Source: Flaviramulus_B aquimarinus (GTDB lineage: Bacteria > Bacteroidota > Bacteroidia > Flavobacteriales > Flavobacteriaceae). From it: a DNA stretch of 64,000 nucleotides. This document shows, one piece after another, positions 16,133 through 25,148 of the stretch. Numbering within the stretch: position 1 is the first letter of the stretch; each line of letters begins with the position of its first letter. Both the position numbers and the translations under genes were made by a program. The notes under the pieces are model-generated. The model searched no databases, was not told the DNA's origin, and saw only the letters and a program-made list of their open reading frames with translations. Where the stretch lies: contig NZ_BAABJH010000002.1 in NCBI RefSeq assembly GCF_039543205.1, positions 434,001 to 498,000 of the forward strand. The letters run 5' to 3'.

Positions 16133-17131
16133 TTACTTCTTTATGATTTTGAAAGAGGCTTTGCCTTGATTTGATGAAAGCTTTAAAAAATACATCCCTT
16201 GAGGTAAAAACCCTAAATTTAAATGGGTTGAATTTGTATCACTCTTATAAACCATTTTTCCTAAAGTATCATAAATTGTGATGGCTTCAATTGATAAATT
16301 TTGAGTCGAAGCTATTTTTATGTTTTCTTGAAAAGGGTTCGGATAAATAACCGTTGATTTAAGCAAATGCTCTTCAGTGCTTAAGATTCCTATTTCATCA
16401 AGAATAGTTGTAATGGACCAGTTATCGTTTGAATCCTTCACTCTTACAAAAAGTACATCGTCAAAACTATAATTTCCTGCTGGATATGGCACATTAAAAC
16501 TCCAAGTGCCTTCTGCTTCTGGCGCACCTATGTTAACTATAGCATTATTCCCGAATTCCAAATCGGAATCATCATCAAAAAAGTATTCTATTTCTACAAT
16601 ATTGGTTACAGGGTTTTCATATACTTCTATGTTTTTTCTGAAGGTATGACTCCAATTTCCATAGGAATCTTTTACCCTACCATATAGTTTGTGATAGCCA
16701 AGAGGCGTATTAGCCAGTATTTCGGCAGTAAACGCTTGTTCAATATCTCCTTCCTCTGGATTGATAGTAAAAGTATTTGCTGTTCCTACCTCTAGATCTT
16801 GGTCAATAAAATACTCACCCATAACTATATTGTTTTCAACAACGGGAGCAAATATTTCAATATTCTTTCTAATTGTTTGACTCCAATTATCACTAGCATC
16901 TTTTGCCCGGATATAGAGTTTGTGATAACCAATAGACGTATTAGAAGGAATATCTGCTAAAATGGTTTCAGTTATATCTACATCGGGTGATGCAATATTT
17001 AGAATCGTATTCAGTCCAACACCACTATCTACATCTAAAAAATATTCTACTTGTACAGTATTGGGTTGGGCATGAATGCTTATTGTTATAGCCATAAAAA
17101 TGGCTGTTAAAATAATCCGTTTCATAACCAT
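16133..17131 (-). CDS. T9SS-sorted protein with three internal repeats
   Basis: A 332-residue exported protein. It has a signal peptide (residues 1-22, ending IHAQ), then three repeats of about 65 residues, each beginning with an acidic aromatic unit (VEYFLDVDSGVG, GEYFIDQDLEVG, IEYFFDDDSDLE) and containing GYHKLYIRAKD or GYHKLYGRVKD with DNWS or GNWS. The last ~75 residues are a T9SS sorting domain (YPNPFQENIKI, YDTLGKMVYKS, LPQGMYFLKL). The acidic turns could bind Ca2+. The ATG lies one base after the stop of the upstream gene, so translation is probably coupled. Enzymatic activity is not evident. Confidence 0.8.
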   Translation of the reverse strand: MVMKRIILTAIFMAITISIHAQPNTVQVEYFLDVDSGVGLNTILNIASPDVDITETILADIPSNTSIGYHKLYIRAKDASDNWSQTIRKNIEIFAPVVENNIVMGEYFIDQDLEVGTANTFTINPEEGDIEQAFTAEILANTPLGYHKLYGRVKDSYGNWSHTFRKNIEVYENPVTNIVEIEYFFDDDSDLEFGNNAIVNIGAPEAEGTWSFNVPYPAGNYSFDDVLFVRVKDSNDNWSITTILDEIGILSTEEHLLKSTVIYPNPFQENIKIASTQNLSIEAITIYDTLGKMVYKSDTNSTHLNLGFLPQGMYFLKLSSNQGKASFKIIKK

Positions 17132-17132
17132 A

Positions 17133-18266
17133 TTAATTATTGGTTCTTGCTTTAACAGTAACTGATAGCCCTGTTCCTGGTTCAGACACTCCCGTTGTGG
17201 TTACATCGTAAACAACTGGAATAGCACCAAGACCAGAAAGGTTATAACGGTTAGTGACTACTGTACCTCCAAATGCACCACGCTCTGCACCGTCACTTCC
17301 TGGATCGTTATATGTAGAACCTGGCTGTAATTGATAGCGACCATCTGTAGTACCACTATCAACAAATAGCAAAGCCATACTTGGTGCCCAAAGGTTGCCT
17401 GTTGTTCCTGAAAATACACTTGAGTTGGAAACCGTATTATACTGTACGTTATTATTAGTGCCACTATTTATGTTGGCAGTAATACCAGCTGCTTTTAGAA
17501 TATTATTTTGAAACGAACCTGTATTGAATTCCAAATTCAATTCATTTGCCAGACCATCAAAAATGTTGTTATTACATTCCATTATCGAGGCTCCTACTCC
17601 CCAAAATCCACCTGTCAGTATTAATTTTTTTTGACAAATATTATTGTTAAACACAATGTCTTGAGGGGCAACATAAGCACTATTAGAAGCAGTTATTAAA
17701 GCATTGGTATTATACGTATTGGGGAAAAAGTTTTGAAGAACATAAACACTTGCCAACAGGGTTTCTAAATAAATAGACTTTTCAATTCTACAACGCTTAA
17801 CAGTTATATCATTTACATATATATAGATTACTCCATGTGTACTATTTGTTCCACTAACAATTACGTTCATTCCAATAACTTGAGAGAACTCAGAACCAGA
17901 ATTAAAGTTTATCCGACCTATTATAGCATCATAGGTGTTGTTGGAAACTTTTGGGTTTTCAGTTAAAAAATAGCCAGGGCCAATAATTACTAATTGTTTT
18001 GTAATAGTCGCATCATTGTATCTTAATGGTGACCCTTCGATATGTAAAATATCTCCATCCACTACATTGGGGTATGCAACGGCTTCATTAATTTCACTAA
18101 ATACGGGAAAACTTGGTGTACCTCCATAATTATCTCCGAACAAACTTGTACCATTATAGTTAGATTGATTATTTACACGCCAAGTTTTGGCTTGTAAAAC
18201 AGATGTTAACAATAAAGCAGTGCATAATACTGCTGTTTTTAGAAATAATAGTTTTGTTCTTTTCAT
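17133..18266 (-). CDS. Exported protein, parallel beta-helix-like
   Basis: A 377-residue protein with a Sec signal peptide (residues 1-26, ending LQAK). Its body is rich in Asn, Val and Ile and has short repeated turns (NNTYDAIIGRINFNSGSEFSQ, VNDITVKRCRIE, DIVFNNNICQKKLILTG) typical of right-handed parallel beta-helices of the pectin-lyase fold. It has no T9SS C-terminal domain and no recognisable catalytic triad. It lies one base upstream of the T9SS-sorted repeat protein and is probably in one operon with it; the two may form a surface pair. The fold is inferred from pattern only. Confidence 0.65.
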   Translation of the reverse strand: MKRTKLLFLKTAVLCTALLLTSVLQAKTWRVNNQSNYNGTSLFGDNYGGTPSFPVFSEINEAVAYPNVVDGDILHIEGSPLRYNDATITKQLVIIGPGYFLTENPKVSNNTYDAIIGRINFNSGSEFSQVIGMNVIVSGTNSTHGVIYIYVNDITVKRCRIEKSIYLETLLASVYVLQNFFPNTYNTNALITASNSAYVAPQDIVFNNNICQKKLILTGGFWGVGASIMECNNNIFDGLANELNLEFNTGSFQNNILKAAGITANINSGTNNNVQYNTVSNSSVFSGTTGNLWAPSMALLFVDSGTTDGRYQLQPGSTYNDPGSDGAERGAFGGTVVTNRYNLSGLGAIPVVYDVTTTGVSEPGTGLSVTVKARTNN

Positions 18267-18340
18267 TGTTTTTGATTTTAAAAAATTAATTAATAGCTAT
18301 TTAAAAAAAATATTTGTTGAAATAATTAAAGGTTAATATT

Positions 18341-19279
18341 TTAATACCACCCCCTTATATTGTAAGTTGGTTTTTGATTTAAACCATAAGCAACACCTAT
18401 ATCTCTTGCGGCTTGAATTCTGGATTTTTCAACATCTAATTCTATAAGTTTATATTGCCATTTTCCTTCTATAAGTTCTTTGGCTTTAATGCGTTCTGCT
18501 ATATTTTGGTATAGTGTTTTTACATCTTCAAAACAGGTGGCTTGTGGTTCAATAGTTGCTAGAATGGCTCCTGCTTCATTTGCAGCATTTAAATCTTGAT
18601 TTGCGGCCCAAATACTACTAGCTTCATTCAGTTTACGTTTACAGCTAATATTTATAGCTTTAATATAAATAGGATTTATTTTGTTTTTAACTTTATCAAA
18701 ACAAGTACTGACTTGGGGAACACTAGCCAAAGTAGCTAAAGCTTCGTTATACTTATTTTGAGCACTTAAAGCATCCGCTTTTTTAAGCACTAAATTGCAA
18801 TTTGCATTGTAATATTCTATAACTCGTTCTTTTCCTTTTTTTACAAAGTCTTGAAGTATAGGGTTTCTAGGTTTTATTTGTCTTATAGCTGCTATATATG
18901 CTTTGTTTTCGTTTGTTCCAACGCCTTTTACATTTATAGTTTCGCTTCCAAAAACAGTGCTTTCAATACCATCTCCTATATAAAATGTAACTTCTAAGTT
19001 TAGAGCAATTTTAGGTGGTGCGCTTGCTACTATATCTTTACTTAATACCATTACATTAGGCGTTATGATAAAACGAGAATTAAAACTGTTATCACCAATA
19101 CCTTTATTGGTTATCATTTGAGTTAGCTTATTCCCTAACATTTTTTTTGCAGATTGAGGAATGGATTCAATTTGAAGAGGCACATACGCCCCAATAAAAA
19201 TGCCGTCGTAATTAATATCGTCTTGTGCAACTAGTGTTATTGAACTAATTAGCATTACGCAGTATATTATTTTTTTCAT
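18341..19279 (-). CDS. Exported protein with LPP20/TPR-like regions, conserved Bacteroidota operon
   Basis: A 312-residue protein with a signal peptide (residues 1-19, ending LVAQ). Its first half (GIFIGAYVPLQIESIP, then FNSRFIITPNVMVLSKDI, then a segment on GSETINVKGVG, AYIAAIRQI) resembles CsgG/LPP20-type outer-membrane accessory folds. The second half has two helical TPR-like units built around conserved Cys residues (ANCNLVLKKADALSAQNKYNEAL, ISCKRKLNEASSIW). I know no function. It is the last gene of a four-gene operon on the - strand with a 16-base gap to the DUF6175 gene. Confidence 0.65.
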   Translation of the reverse strand: MKKIIYCVMLISSITLVAQDDINYDGIFIGAYVPLQIESIPQSAKKMLGNKLTQMITNKGIGDNSFNSRFIITPNVMVLSKDIVASAPPKIALNLEVTFYIGDGIESTVFGSETINVKGVGTNENKAYIAAIRQIKPRNPILQDFVKKGKERVIEYYNANCNLVLKKADALSAQNKYNEALATLASVPQVSTCFDKVKNKINPIYIKAINISCKRKLNEASSIWAANQDLNAANEAGAILATIEPQATCFEDVKTLYQNIAERIKAKELIEGKWQYKLIELDVEKSRIQAARDIGVAYGLNQKPTYNIRGWY

Positions 19280-19295
19280 CCTTTTTGATTTTTAA

Positions 19296-20258
19296 TTATT
19301 TACCGCCTAAAATTATAGTGGCTCTACCCAGACCTTTCATAACTAATTTGTTAGGTATATTAAAAGGTGCATTTTTTAAATATTTGCTAAGTCCGTTAGT
19401 ATAACGTCTAGCATCTATGGCTCTATTTTTTTCATTGTAAAGTGGTATTCTCACTTGTTCAAACAAGGCCATATTATCAGTAATATCCGTAGTGCTAAAC
19501 CTGCCTTTTACTGTGTTATCGGCTAACCAATCTTCGATAATATAACCGAGTTCTTCGTCGTCATCTCCATATTCGGTTTCTAAGTCACCATCCCAATCAT
19601 CCCATTTTTGAATTCGAATAATAATTTCCCTGCCGTTTTCAAACATATCATCAAAATGTGCTTGTAAGCGTTCCGTAAATTTATCCATGTGCGACAAAAC
19701 TGCTTCTGATAGTAAAACAGGTAATTCAGCAGAAAAAGATTGAGCGCCAGTACCAGCAGCCGTTGCTATTTGCTTATCGGTATACGCATCAATGCCTTGT
19801 AGGTTAAAGGTTATCGATTTTTTGGGTCCCATCTTATTAACAACCCAAGTAAGCTGCATGATAATATCTGCTTTTGCTACTTTTTTTAGAGCATCAATAG
19901 GGCTCTCGTTTATTCCGCTACCCGTATTTTTAGAAGTTCTTAAATTGTCTTCTGCCGAATTAGATTTTAAGGTTTTAATAGCAGATTCCATATTTTTAAG
20001 TGGAAAACCTCTGTCGGCCATCATTCCGTTTATCTGGCTAATAACCAAAAGCACATCAGTATCTTCCTGAAATGCCTTTTGATAGTCTGGTATTTTAACC
20101 ATGGTACCTTGGTCATTAAAATTTAGAACATATCCATTTTTAATACACCAAGCGTCACTAGGCACTACCATAAGTGTTGGTTTTTTGGCTTGGCTATAGG
20201 CAACTGTGGCTATTAGTAGGTAACTTAATGAAAGGACTAATTGTAAATGTTTTTTCAT
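19296..20258 (-). CDS. DUF6175 family exported protein
   Basis: A 320-residue protein with a signal peptide (residues 1-22, ending AYSQ). The mature N-terminus KPTLMVVPSDAWCIKNGY and the segment ADIIMQLTWVVNKMGPKKSITFNLQGIDAYT are characteristic of DUF6175, a Bacteroidota family of unknown function. The arrangement (a beta-strand core, an element describing variable parts and a C-terminal acidic region DDWDGDLETEYGDDDEELG) recalls the TolB-N/CsgG/FlgO group of outer-membrane assembly factors. It lies in the operon between two other exported proteins. The relation to CsgG-like folds is inference. Confidence 0.75.
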   Translation of the reverse strand: MKKHLQLVLSLSYLLIATVAYSQAKKPTLMVVPSDAWCIKNGYVLNFNDQGTMVKIPDYQKAFQEDTDVLLVISQINGMMADRGFPLKNMESAIKTLKSNSAEDNLRTSKNTGSGINESPIDALKKVAKADIIMQLTWVVNKMGPKKSITFNLQGIDAYTDKQIATAAGTGAQSFSAELPVLLSEAVLSHMDKFTERLQAHFDDMFENGREIIIRIQKWDDWDGDLETEYGDDDEELGYIIEDWLADNTVKGRFSTTDITDNMALFEQVRIPLYNEKNRAIDARRYTNGLSKYLKNAPFNIPNKLVMKGLGRATIILGGK

Positions 20259-20279
20259 AATGATTTAATTTTTAATTTA

Positions 20280-20801
20280 TCAAAACCCAGATGTTAAGCT
20301 TCTAACGATACCTTCTCTTTCAAGGCGTTTTCTTAATTGATCGGCTTGAATATTAACAACAACACCAATTTTATATTCGCGTTTACTGATTTTTAAGCGA
20401 TCTCCCGCTGCTATACTTCCATCTGTAGCAGCTGATACATATTTAAGATACTCGCCCCCATCTGCAAAAAAAGCATCAAAAAATTCTTGGAACTCACCTT
20501 CTGTTTCAGCAGATTTTACCATAGGACTAAATGAAGTACAACCTTGTCCTCCTCCAGCATAGCCTTTAAAAATAATACCATGCACGGCATTCTTCATCGA
20601 TCTAGATATAGCATGCTTAGGGTTTTTTGAATAGGACCATACCTTAACCAATTTAGATCCTAGTTTAGCAATACCTTCGCATTCCAAATCATATCGCCAT
20701 ATTTTGGTGTCTTCATTGGCTTTGTTTTTTTTCCATTGGGCGTTAGCATGAGTTCCCATGACTAGTAATACAACTAACACTAAAATGTTTTTTAAGTTCA
20801 T
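20280..20801 (-). CDS. Small exported protein, LPP20-like
   Basis: A 173-residue protein from the ATG at 20801, chosen because it begins the signal peptide (NLKNILVLVVLLVMGTHANAQ); the open frame continues upstream without a leader of that type. The mature part (EGIAKLGSKLVKVWSYSKN, ISRSMKNAVHGIIFKGYAG, then FFDAFFADGGEYLKYV) resembles the LPP20/FlgP fold in which residues after the signal form a helix packed on a sheet. It lies 21 bases before the DUF6175 gene and 22 bases after the larger exported protein. The function is unknown. Confidence 0.6.
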   Translation of the reverse strand: MNLKNILVLVVLLVMGTHANAQWKKNKANEDTKIWRYDLECEGIAKLGSKLVKVWSYSKNPKHAISRSMKNAVHGIIFKGYAGGGQGCTSFSPMVKSAETEGEFQEFFDAFFADGGEYLKYVSAATDGSIAAGDRLKISKREYKIGVVVNIQADQLRKRLEREGIVRSLTSGF

Positions 20802-20823
20802 ATTTAGATTATTTAAGATTCTA

Positions 20824-22128
20824 TTAATTAATTTGTCTAATAAGCATGCCTGCAAAGTATTTTTTCTTACCACCACTAAATGTTGTATACTTTATATTGG
20901 ATTGATTTTCTTCATCGGCATTAAATCTATTGTCCCATATCAGATCTTTTTCTACTTTAATAACACCTAGGCGTTTAAATTTTGCAATTCCATTTTCATC
21001 AAGCATTTGCTCTAAAACTTCATACTTATCACCTTTTTCCAAACCTTCTTTTAAACCTATTTTGGCCGCTAAGGGCTCTGAACTTATAAGTGGTGTTTTG
21101 GTCCTGAACACTTCATGTTTTCTTTGTAGTTTGGCAATAACATTATCAATAGCCTTTATTGTAGCGTTGCTTATTAAATCTTCGTTGGTTTTTGTTGTTA
21201 AGGTTGTGCTTTGTATATCTGCCCATGAGGTTTCGGTGCCTATATACTCCAGTTTAAAAATATCGGTTTCATCATAGGCTTTTTTCTTTTCTAAATCTAT
21301 GTTACTATCTTGATTCCAAAAATCATTGTAAAAGATAGAGGCAACTTCATCATTCCAAATAAGTTTGTATAAATGGGCCCTAGTTTTAATAACATACCCT
21401 TTACCTACAACGCCTATAACCTCTGAGGTACCTTCTGCTGCAAGCGCTATATTTGAATTACCATATTGAGAAGCTACAGATGTAACATTACCAAGAATGC
21501 CTTTTGCTTTTTTTGCAACCTCCTCTTTATTGGTGTAATTAAAATCGTTTACAATTACAAATGTGTTTTTAATTAATGCTTCGCCTGCGTCTGCTAACAG
21601 TGCAGTACCCCGTTCACTATTATTGGCTATTTTAACATCTAAATCTGAAGCATTATAAAAACCGCGTGCTGCAATTAAATCCATATTGAACCCTCCTAAT
21701 TCACTTCTGTTAAACCATTTAGAAACCATGGTTTTTGCTATATTATTTGTGTTTAAATAGTTTAGAGCTGCTAAATACTGATATTCTTTTTCCTCTTTAT
21801 TACTATTCATATTTAACTCTTCTGATATTTTTGATAAAAGCCCACTCTTTTTTGGTGTATCAACAGGTGGCGTGTAAACAAAAACAGAATCTGTTTTAGG
21901 AATCATTCTAAGATCAACAATATGATTATTAAACTTATCAATTAATGGAGCATTAATAAAAATATCTTGTATGGCTTTACTATGCTCTCTAGTATCATCA
22001 GATATCATGAGCGTGTGGAGAGAACTCCTTTTATATTTAATAGCTATGGTGTTTACGTTTTCTTGAGAAAAACCTTTACCACAAAAAATGAGTATTAAAA
22101 AAAGTACAAGTCTTTTTTTTACTTTCAT
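20824..22128 (-). CDS. Exported protein, FlgT-like C-terminal segment
   Basis: A 434-residue protein from ATG 22128, chosen over an upstream ATG because it begins the signal peptide (KVKKRLVLFLILIFCGKGFSQ). The central region (KWFNRSELGGFNMDLIAARGFYNASD, LLADAGEALIKNTFVIVND) is conserved, to my knowledge, in uncharacterised Bacteroidota proteins. The C-terminal part (AKIGLKEGLEKGDKYEVLEQ, then LGVIKVEKDLIWDNRF) resembles the C-terminal domain of FlgT-type outer-membrane proteins. First gene of the four-gene operon; its promoter should be in the region upstream of 22128, shared with the divergent kinase gene. Function unknown. Confidence 0.65.
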   Translation of the reverse strand: MKVKKRLVLFLILIFCGKGFSQENVNTIAIKYKRSSLHTLMISDDTREHSKAIQDIFINAPLIDKFNNHIVDLRMIPKTDSVFVYTPPVDTPKKSGLLSKISEELNMNSNKEEKEYQYLAALNYLNTNNIAKTMVSKWFNRSELGGFNMDLIAARGFYNASDLDVKIANNSERGTALLADAGEALIKNTFVIVNDFNYTNKEEVAKKAKGILGNVTSVASQYGNSNIALAAEGTSEVIGVVGKGYVIKTRAHLYKLIWNDEVASIFYNDFWNQDSNIDLEKKKAYDETDIFKLEYIGTETSWADIQSTTLTTKTNEDLISNATIKAIDNVIAKLQRKHEVFRTKTPLISSEPLAAKIGLKEGLEKGDKYEVLEQMLDENGIAKFKRLGVIKVEKDLIWDNRFNADEENQSNIKYTTFSGGKKKYFAGMLIRQIN

Positions 22129-22432
22129 ATGTTTATATTTTTTGTGTAACACCCTATAATCATTTCCTGTACAACTAATCCATTTACAGGTTACGGGTAT
22201 TCCATTGCGCTTGATTTAATGCGTTAATAACAATCTGCAAAACAATAAGAAAAGCAGTAAAACGGAAGATTTTGGGGAGGCAAGTTGAAATCCTGTGTCT
22301 AGCTCGATTTCTGATATCAATATTACTATAACTACATAAGAAGCACAATCCGTAAATTCCCGTATTTTTATAATTGCCCATTTTTAAACTTGATATTTTT
22401 TATATCTTGTTGTGCGGTAACCCGTTTAGTTT
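22129..22432. other. Divergent promoter region
   Basis: About 300 bases between the exported-protein operon (-) and the TPR sensor kinase (+). No gene with a recognisable product is visible; a 65-codon open frame on the - strand is not convincing. Both promoters must lie here. A TTACGGGTATTCC segment (22191) and a later CCGTAAATTCCCGTA segment (22350) form a loose inverted relation. Confidence 0.5.
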
Positions 22433-24442
22433 ATGAAACACCTTTTAGGTATTCTTTTTTTTATATTATTTTTTAATTTTTTATCTGGGCAAAACAAAAA
22501 AGATGTTATTGACATACAAATAACAAAAGGAGATAGCCTAAATAAATTAAAACAATACACTGCTGCTTTAGCGCCTTATGAACTAGCATTAGCCATAGCT
22601 TTAGATAAAAAAGATAAAGAGCAACAGGCTACTTTATATAAAAAAACAGGAGTACAATATTATAGAATAGCACAATATGATATTTCCGAAAACAGATATC
22701 AAAAAGGATTGCGTTTAGATAGTATTTCTAAAACAGCAGCTGATTTATATTTTAATTTATTCCTAGTAAAAAGAAAACTAAACCAACAAGATAGTACACT
22801 GCTATATTTAGAAAAAAGCCTTAACTTATATAAAACATTAGAACAAGACAAATCAGCTTACAACGTTTTTTTAAGTGCCGGCATTGTTTATAAAGAAGTA
22901 CAATTATACGACAAAGCTTTACTGTATTTAATCGAGGCTTATAATGGCTTTACCCGTTTAAAAAATGAAAACAAATTGGCCTATGTATGTACAACTATTG
23001 CTAATATCCAAAATCGTTTAAAAAATTATTATCAAGCTTTAAACTATCATAAACAAGCCTTAAAGTTGCATAAAAAACTCAATAATCCTCAAGGTATTGG
23101 AAGGTGTTATTCTAATATGGCAAATGTGTATGGCAACTTAAACCTTGTAGATTCTGCAATGGTTAATTTTCAAAAAGCACTAAGTTTTACTAAGGAAAAG
23201 AATGGACAATACGCTATTGCTTTGAGTAATTTGGCTAATACTTATAAAAAAACTGGAGATATAGATTTAGCGAATAAATCTCTTAAAGAATCTATTGAAA
23301 TTAATACATCTTTAAAAGACACCTTATCGCTATTATATAATTATAATGGCATGATAAGTTTATTTTTGGAACGCAATAATCTGCCTAAAGCTAAATATTA
23401 TATAGATAAGGCTGCTTTGTTAGTACCTTCTGTTTCAGACAATATTGCTATACTCAATTATTATGAAAGTGAAGTTGAGTATCATCAAAAAAAGAAAAAC
23501 TATAAAATGGCTTTAGCGTATCAATTAAAATATTCTACGCTTTATGAAACTGTTTATGATATTGAACAAACAGAAATTGTTCAAAATTTACAAGCACGAT
23601 TTGATTATGAAAAAAAGGAAAATGAAATCCTAAAACTAAACTTAATTAACAAGGATTCCCAACTACTGCTCGCAGAAAAAAATGAAAGCATTAAAAGCAA
23701 AAACCTAACACTTATCATATTAGCTATAATAATGATCTTGTTAATTGTAACCTATTATCTTTTTTCACAAAAACAAAAGGCTACCATACAAAGTGCTAAA
23801 ATAGAAAAGCTTGAAGCCATATATGAAAGCCAAGAAACCATTAAAAAACGAATAGCTAGAGATTTACACGATATTATTACCACTAATTTTGATGGACTTA
23901 GACTTAGGATTTTAGCACTTAAGCCCACATCAAAAAAACCAGAATTAATAGATGGCATTACAACCGATATTAAAAATGTTAATCGCCAAATACGGGTGGT
24001 TTCACATCGTCTGTATCCATTAGAAATGCAAATGGGTAATAATCGAAAATTTAAAGATATTGTAAAATCCAGATTAACCGAGTTTCAGTTATACGGAAAC
24101 ATTTTTGTTGATTTAGAAGACAGCTTACCGGAAGCCATTAATGATCTTAACTTATCTACTCAAAATAATTTTTATGGCATATTACTAGAAGTTTTAAATA
24201 ATATTGAAAAACATGCACATGCTACAAAACTTACCATAACATGTTACACAGATAGCAAAGATTATATACATTTTGTATTTTTAGATAATGGTATTGGCAT
24301 AGAACATCATGCAAAAGAAGGCATTGGGCTACTTAACATTAAACAACGATGCGAGATTATAAACGGGTCTTGTAACATCCAAAAAGTTGACTCTGGGACA
24401 GAAGTGCATATCAGTTTCCCACTTAAAAAAAATGAAACATGA
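22433..24442 (+). CDS. TPR sensor histidine kinase (HisKA_3 / NarX-DesK type)
   Basis: A 669-residue kinase. It has a signal peptide (residues 1-20), about seven TPR units (to about residue 400; for example AIALSNLANTYKKTGDIDLA), a membrane helix (about 424-444), a coiled segment and a HisKA_3 domain with the phosphorylated His in RIARDLHD (near residue 478). The HATPase_c domain ends the protein (LEVLNNIEKHAHA, DNGIGI, EGIGLLNIKQR). The TPR part should lie outside the cytoplasm, so this kinase probably senses an envelope protein or peptide. It overlaps the response regulator by four bases and is divergent from the exported-protein operon. Confidence 0.9.
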   Translation: MKHLLGILFFILFFNFLSGQNKKDVIDIQITKGDSLNKLKQYTAALAPYELALAIALDKKDKEQQATLYKKTGVQYYRIAQYDISENRYQKGLRLDSISKTAADLYFNLFLVKRKLNQQDSTLLYLEKSLNLYKTLEQDKSAYNVFLSAGIVYKEVQLYDKALLYLIEAYNGFTRLKNENKLAYVCTTIANIQNRLKNYYQALNYHKQALKLHKKLNNPQGIGRCYSNMANVYGNLNLVDSAMVNFQKALSFTKEKNGQYAIALSNLANTYKKTGDIDLANKSLKESIEINTSLKDTLSLLYNYNGMISLFLERNNLPKAKYYIDKAALLVPSVSDNIAILNYYESEVEYHQKKKNYKMALAYQLKYSTLYETVYDIEQTEIVQNLQARFDYEKKENEILKLNLINKDSQLLLAEKNESIKSKNLTLIILAIIMILLIVTYYLFSQKQKATIQSAKIEKLEAIYESQETIKKRIARDLHDIITTNFDGLRLRILALKPTSKKPELIDGITTDIKNVNRQIRVVSHRLYPLEMQMGNNRKFKDIVKSRLTEFQLYGNIFVDLEDSLPEAINDLNLSTQNNFYGILLEVLNNIEKHAHATKLTITCYTDSKDYIHFVFLDNGIGIEHHAKEGIGLLNIKQRCEIINGSCNIQKVDSGTEVHISFPLKKNET

Positions 24443-25083
24443 TAACAGCAATAAATATATTAATAGTGGATGACTCTGTAATTTTTTCTCAAGGCTTAGC
24501 CTCCTTATTAGAGCAATATCCTAAATATGTAAAAAGTATCAAGATTGCCCACAATTACAAACAGGCCATGACAGTTTTAGAGCATGAAAAAGTGGATTTA
24601 TTAATACTTGATCTTAATTTTGAATCTGAAGACTATAACGGCTTTAGTATTGCAAAAAAAGTAAAAGCCTTATATACTAAGGTTAAAATAATAATCCTTA
24701 CACAACAAGCAAAAATAGACAACTATGAAATTCTAATTAATGATATTGATGTTGATGGGTATTTAGATAAACAATTAGGCATTGAAGAAACATTAGAAGC
24801 TTTAGAGTGCGTTGCTAAAGGGGAAAAGTATGTTGACAAAAACATAAAATCGATGTTAGAAATTGGTAAGTGGCTCGATATTTCCAATAGAGAAAAGGAT
24901 GTTATCGGTCTGCTCTCAAAAGGTTTTACTCAAAAGGAAATTGCCGACAAACTATTTATTAGTAGCAGAACCGTAGAAACGCATATTAAAAATTTAACTA
25001 ATAAAATTGAAGCAAAAAACACAACACAATTAATCGCCATTTACACAAAATATAAAGAAGGGAATAGAGAAAATACGTATTAA
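24439..25083 (+). CDS. NarL/FixJ-family response regulator
   Basis: A 214-residue regulator with an N-terminal receiver (phosphoacceptor Asp in LLILDLNF near residue 57, Thr in ILTQQ, Lys in YLDKQLG) and a C-terminal LuxR-type HTH (ISNREKDVIGLLSKGFTQKEI, SRTVETHIKNLTNKI). Its start overlaps the kinase stop (ATGA), so the two form a cognate pair. Targets are not identifiable from sequence alone; the divergent exported-protein operon is the most obvious candidate. Confidence 0.92.
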   Translation: MITAINILIVDDSVIFSQGLASLLEQYPKYVKSIKIAHNYKQAMTVLEHEKVDLLILDLNFESEDYNGFSIAKKVKALYTKVKIIILTQQAKIDNYEILINDIDVDGYLDKQLGIEETLEALECVAKGEKYVDKNIKSMLEIGKWLDISNREKDVIGLLSKGFTQKEIADKLFISSRTVETHIKNLTNKIEAKNTTQLIAIYTKYKEGNRENTY

Positions 25084-25096
25084 GAAGAGGTTATAA

Positions 25097-25130
25097 AACT
25101 AACCCATTTTAGAAATTAAATGAGTTAGTT
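25097..25130. terminator. Inverted repeat between the response regulator and a small lipoprotein gene
   Basis: Arms AACTAACCCATTT and AAATGAGTTAGTT (one mismatch) with an 8-base loop. On the - strand it is followed by TTTTATAA, so it may terminate the small lipoprotein gene as well as the regulator gene. Confidence 0.5.
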
Positions 25131-25148
25131 CTAAAATAGGTATGATGT

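Noticed and set aside
22184..22381. 65-codon open frame on the - strand between the exported-protein operon and the kinase
   Set aside because: No signal peptide, domain or convincing ribosome site; composition fits chance in a promoter region.
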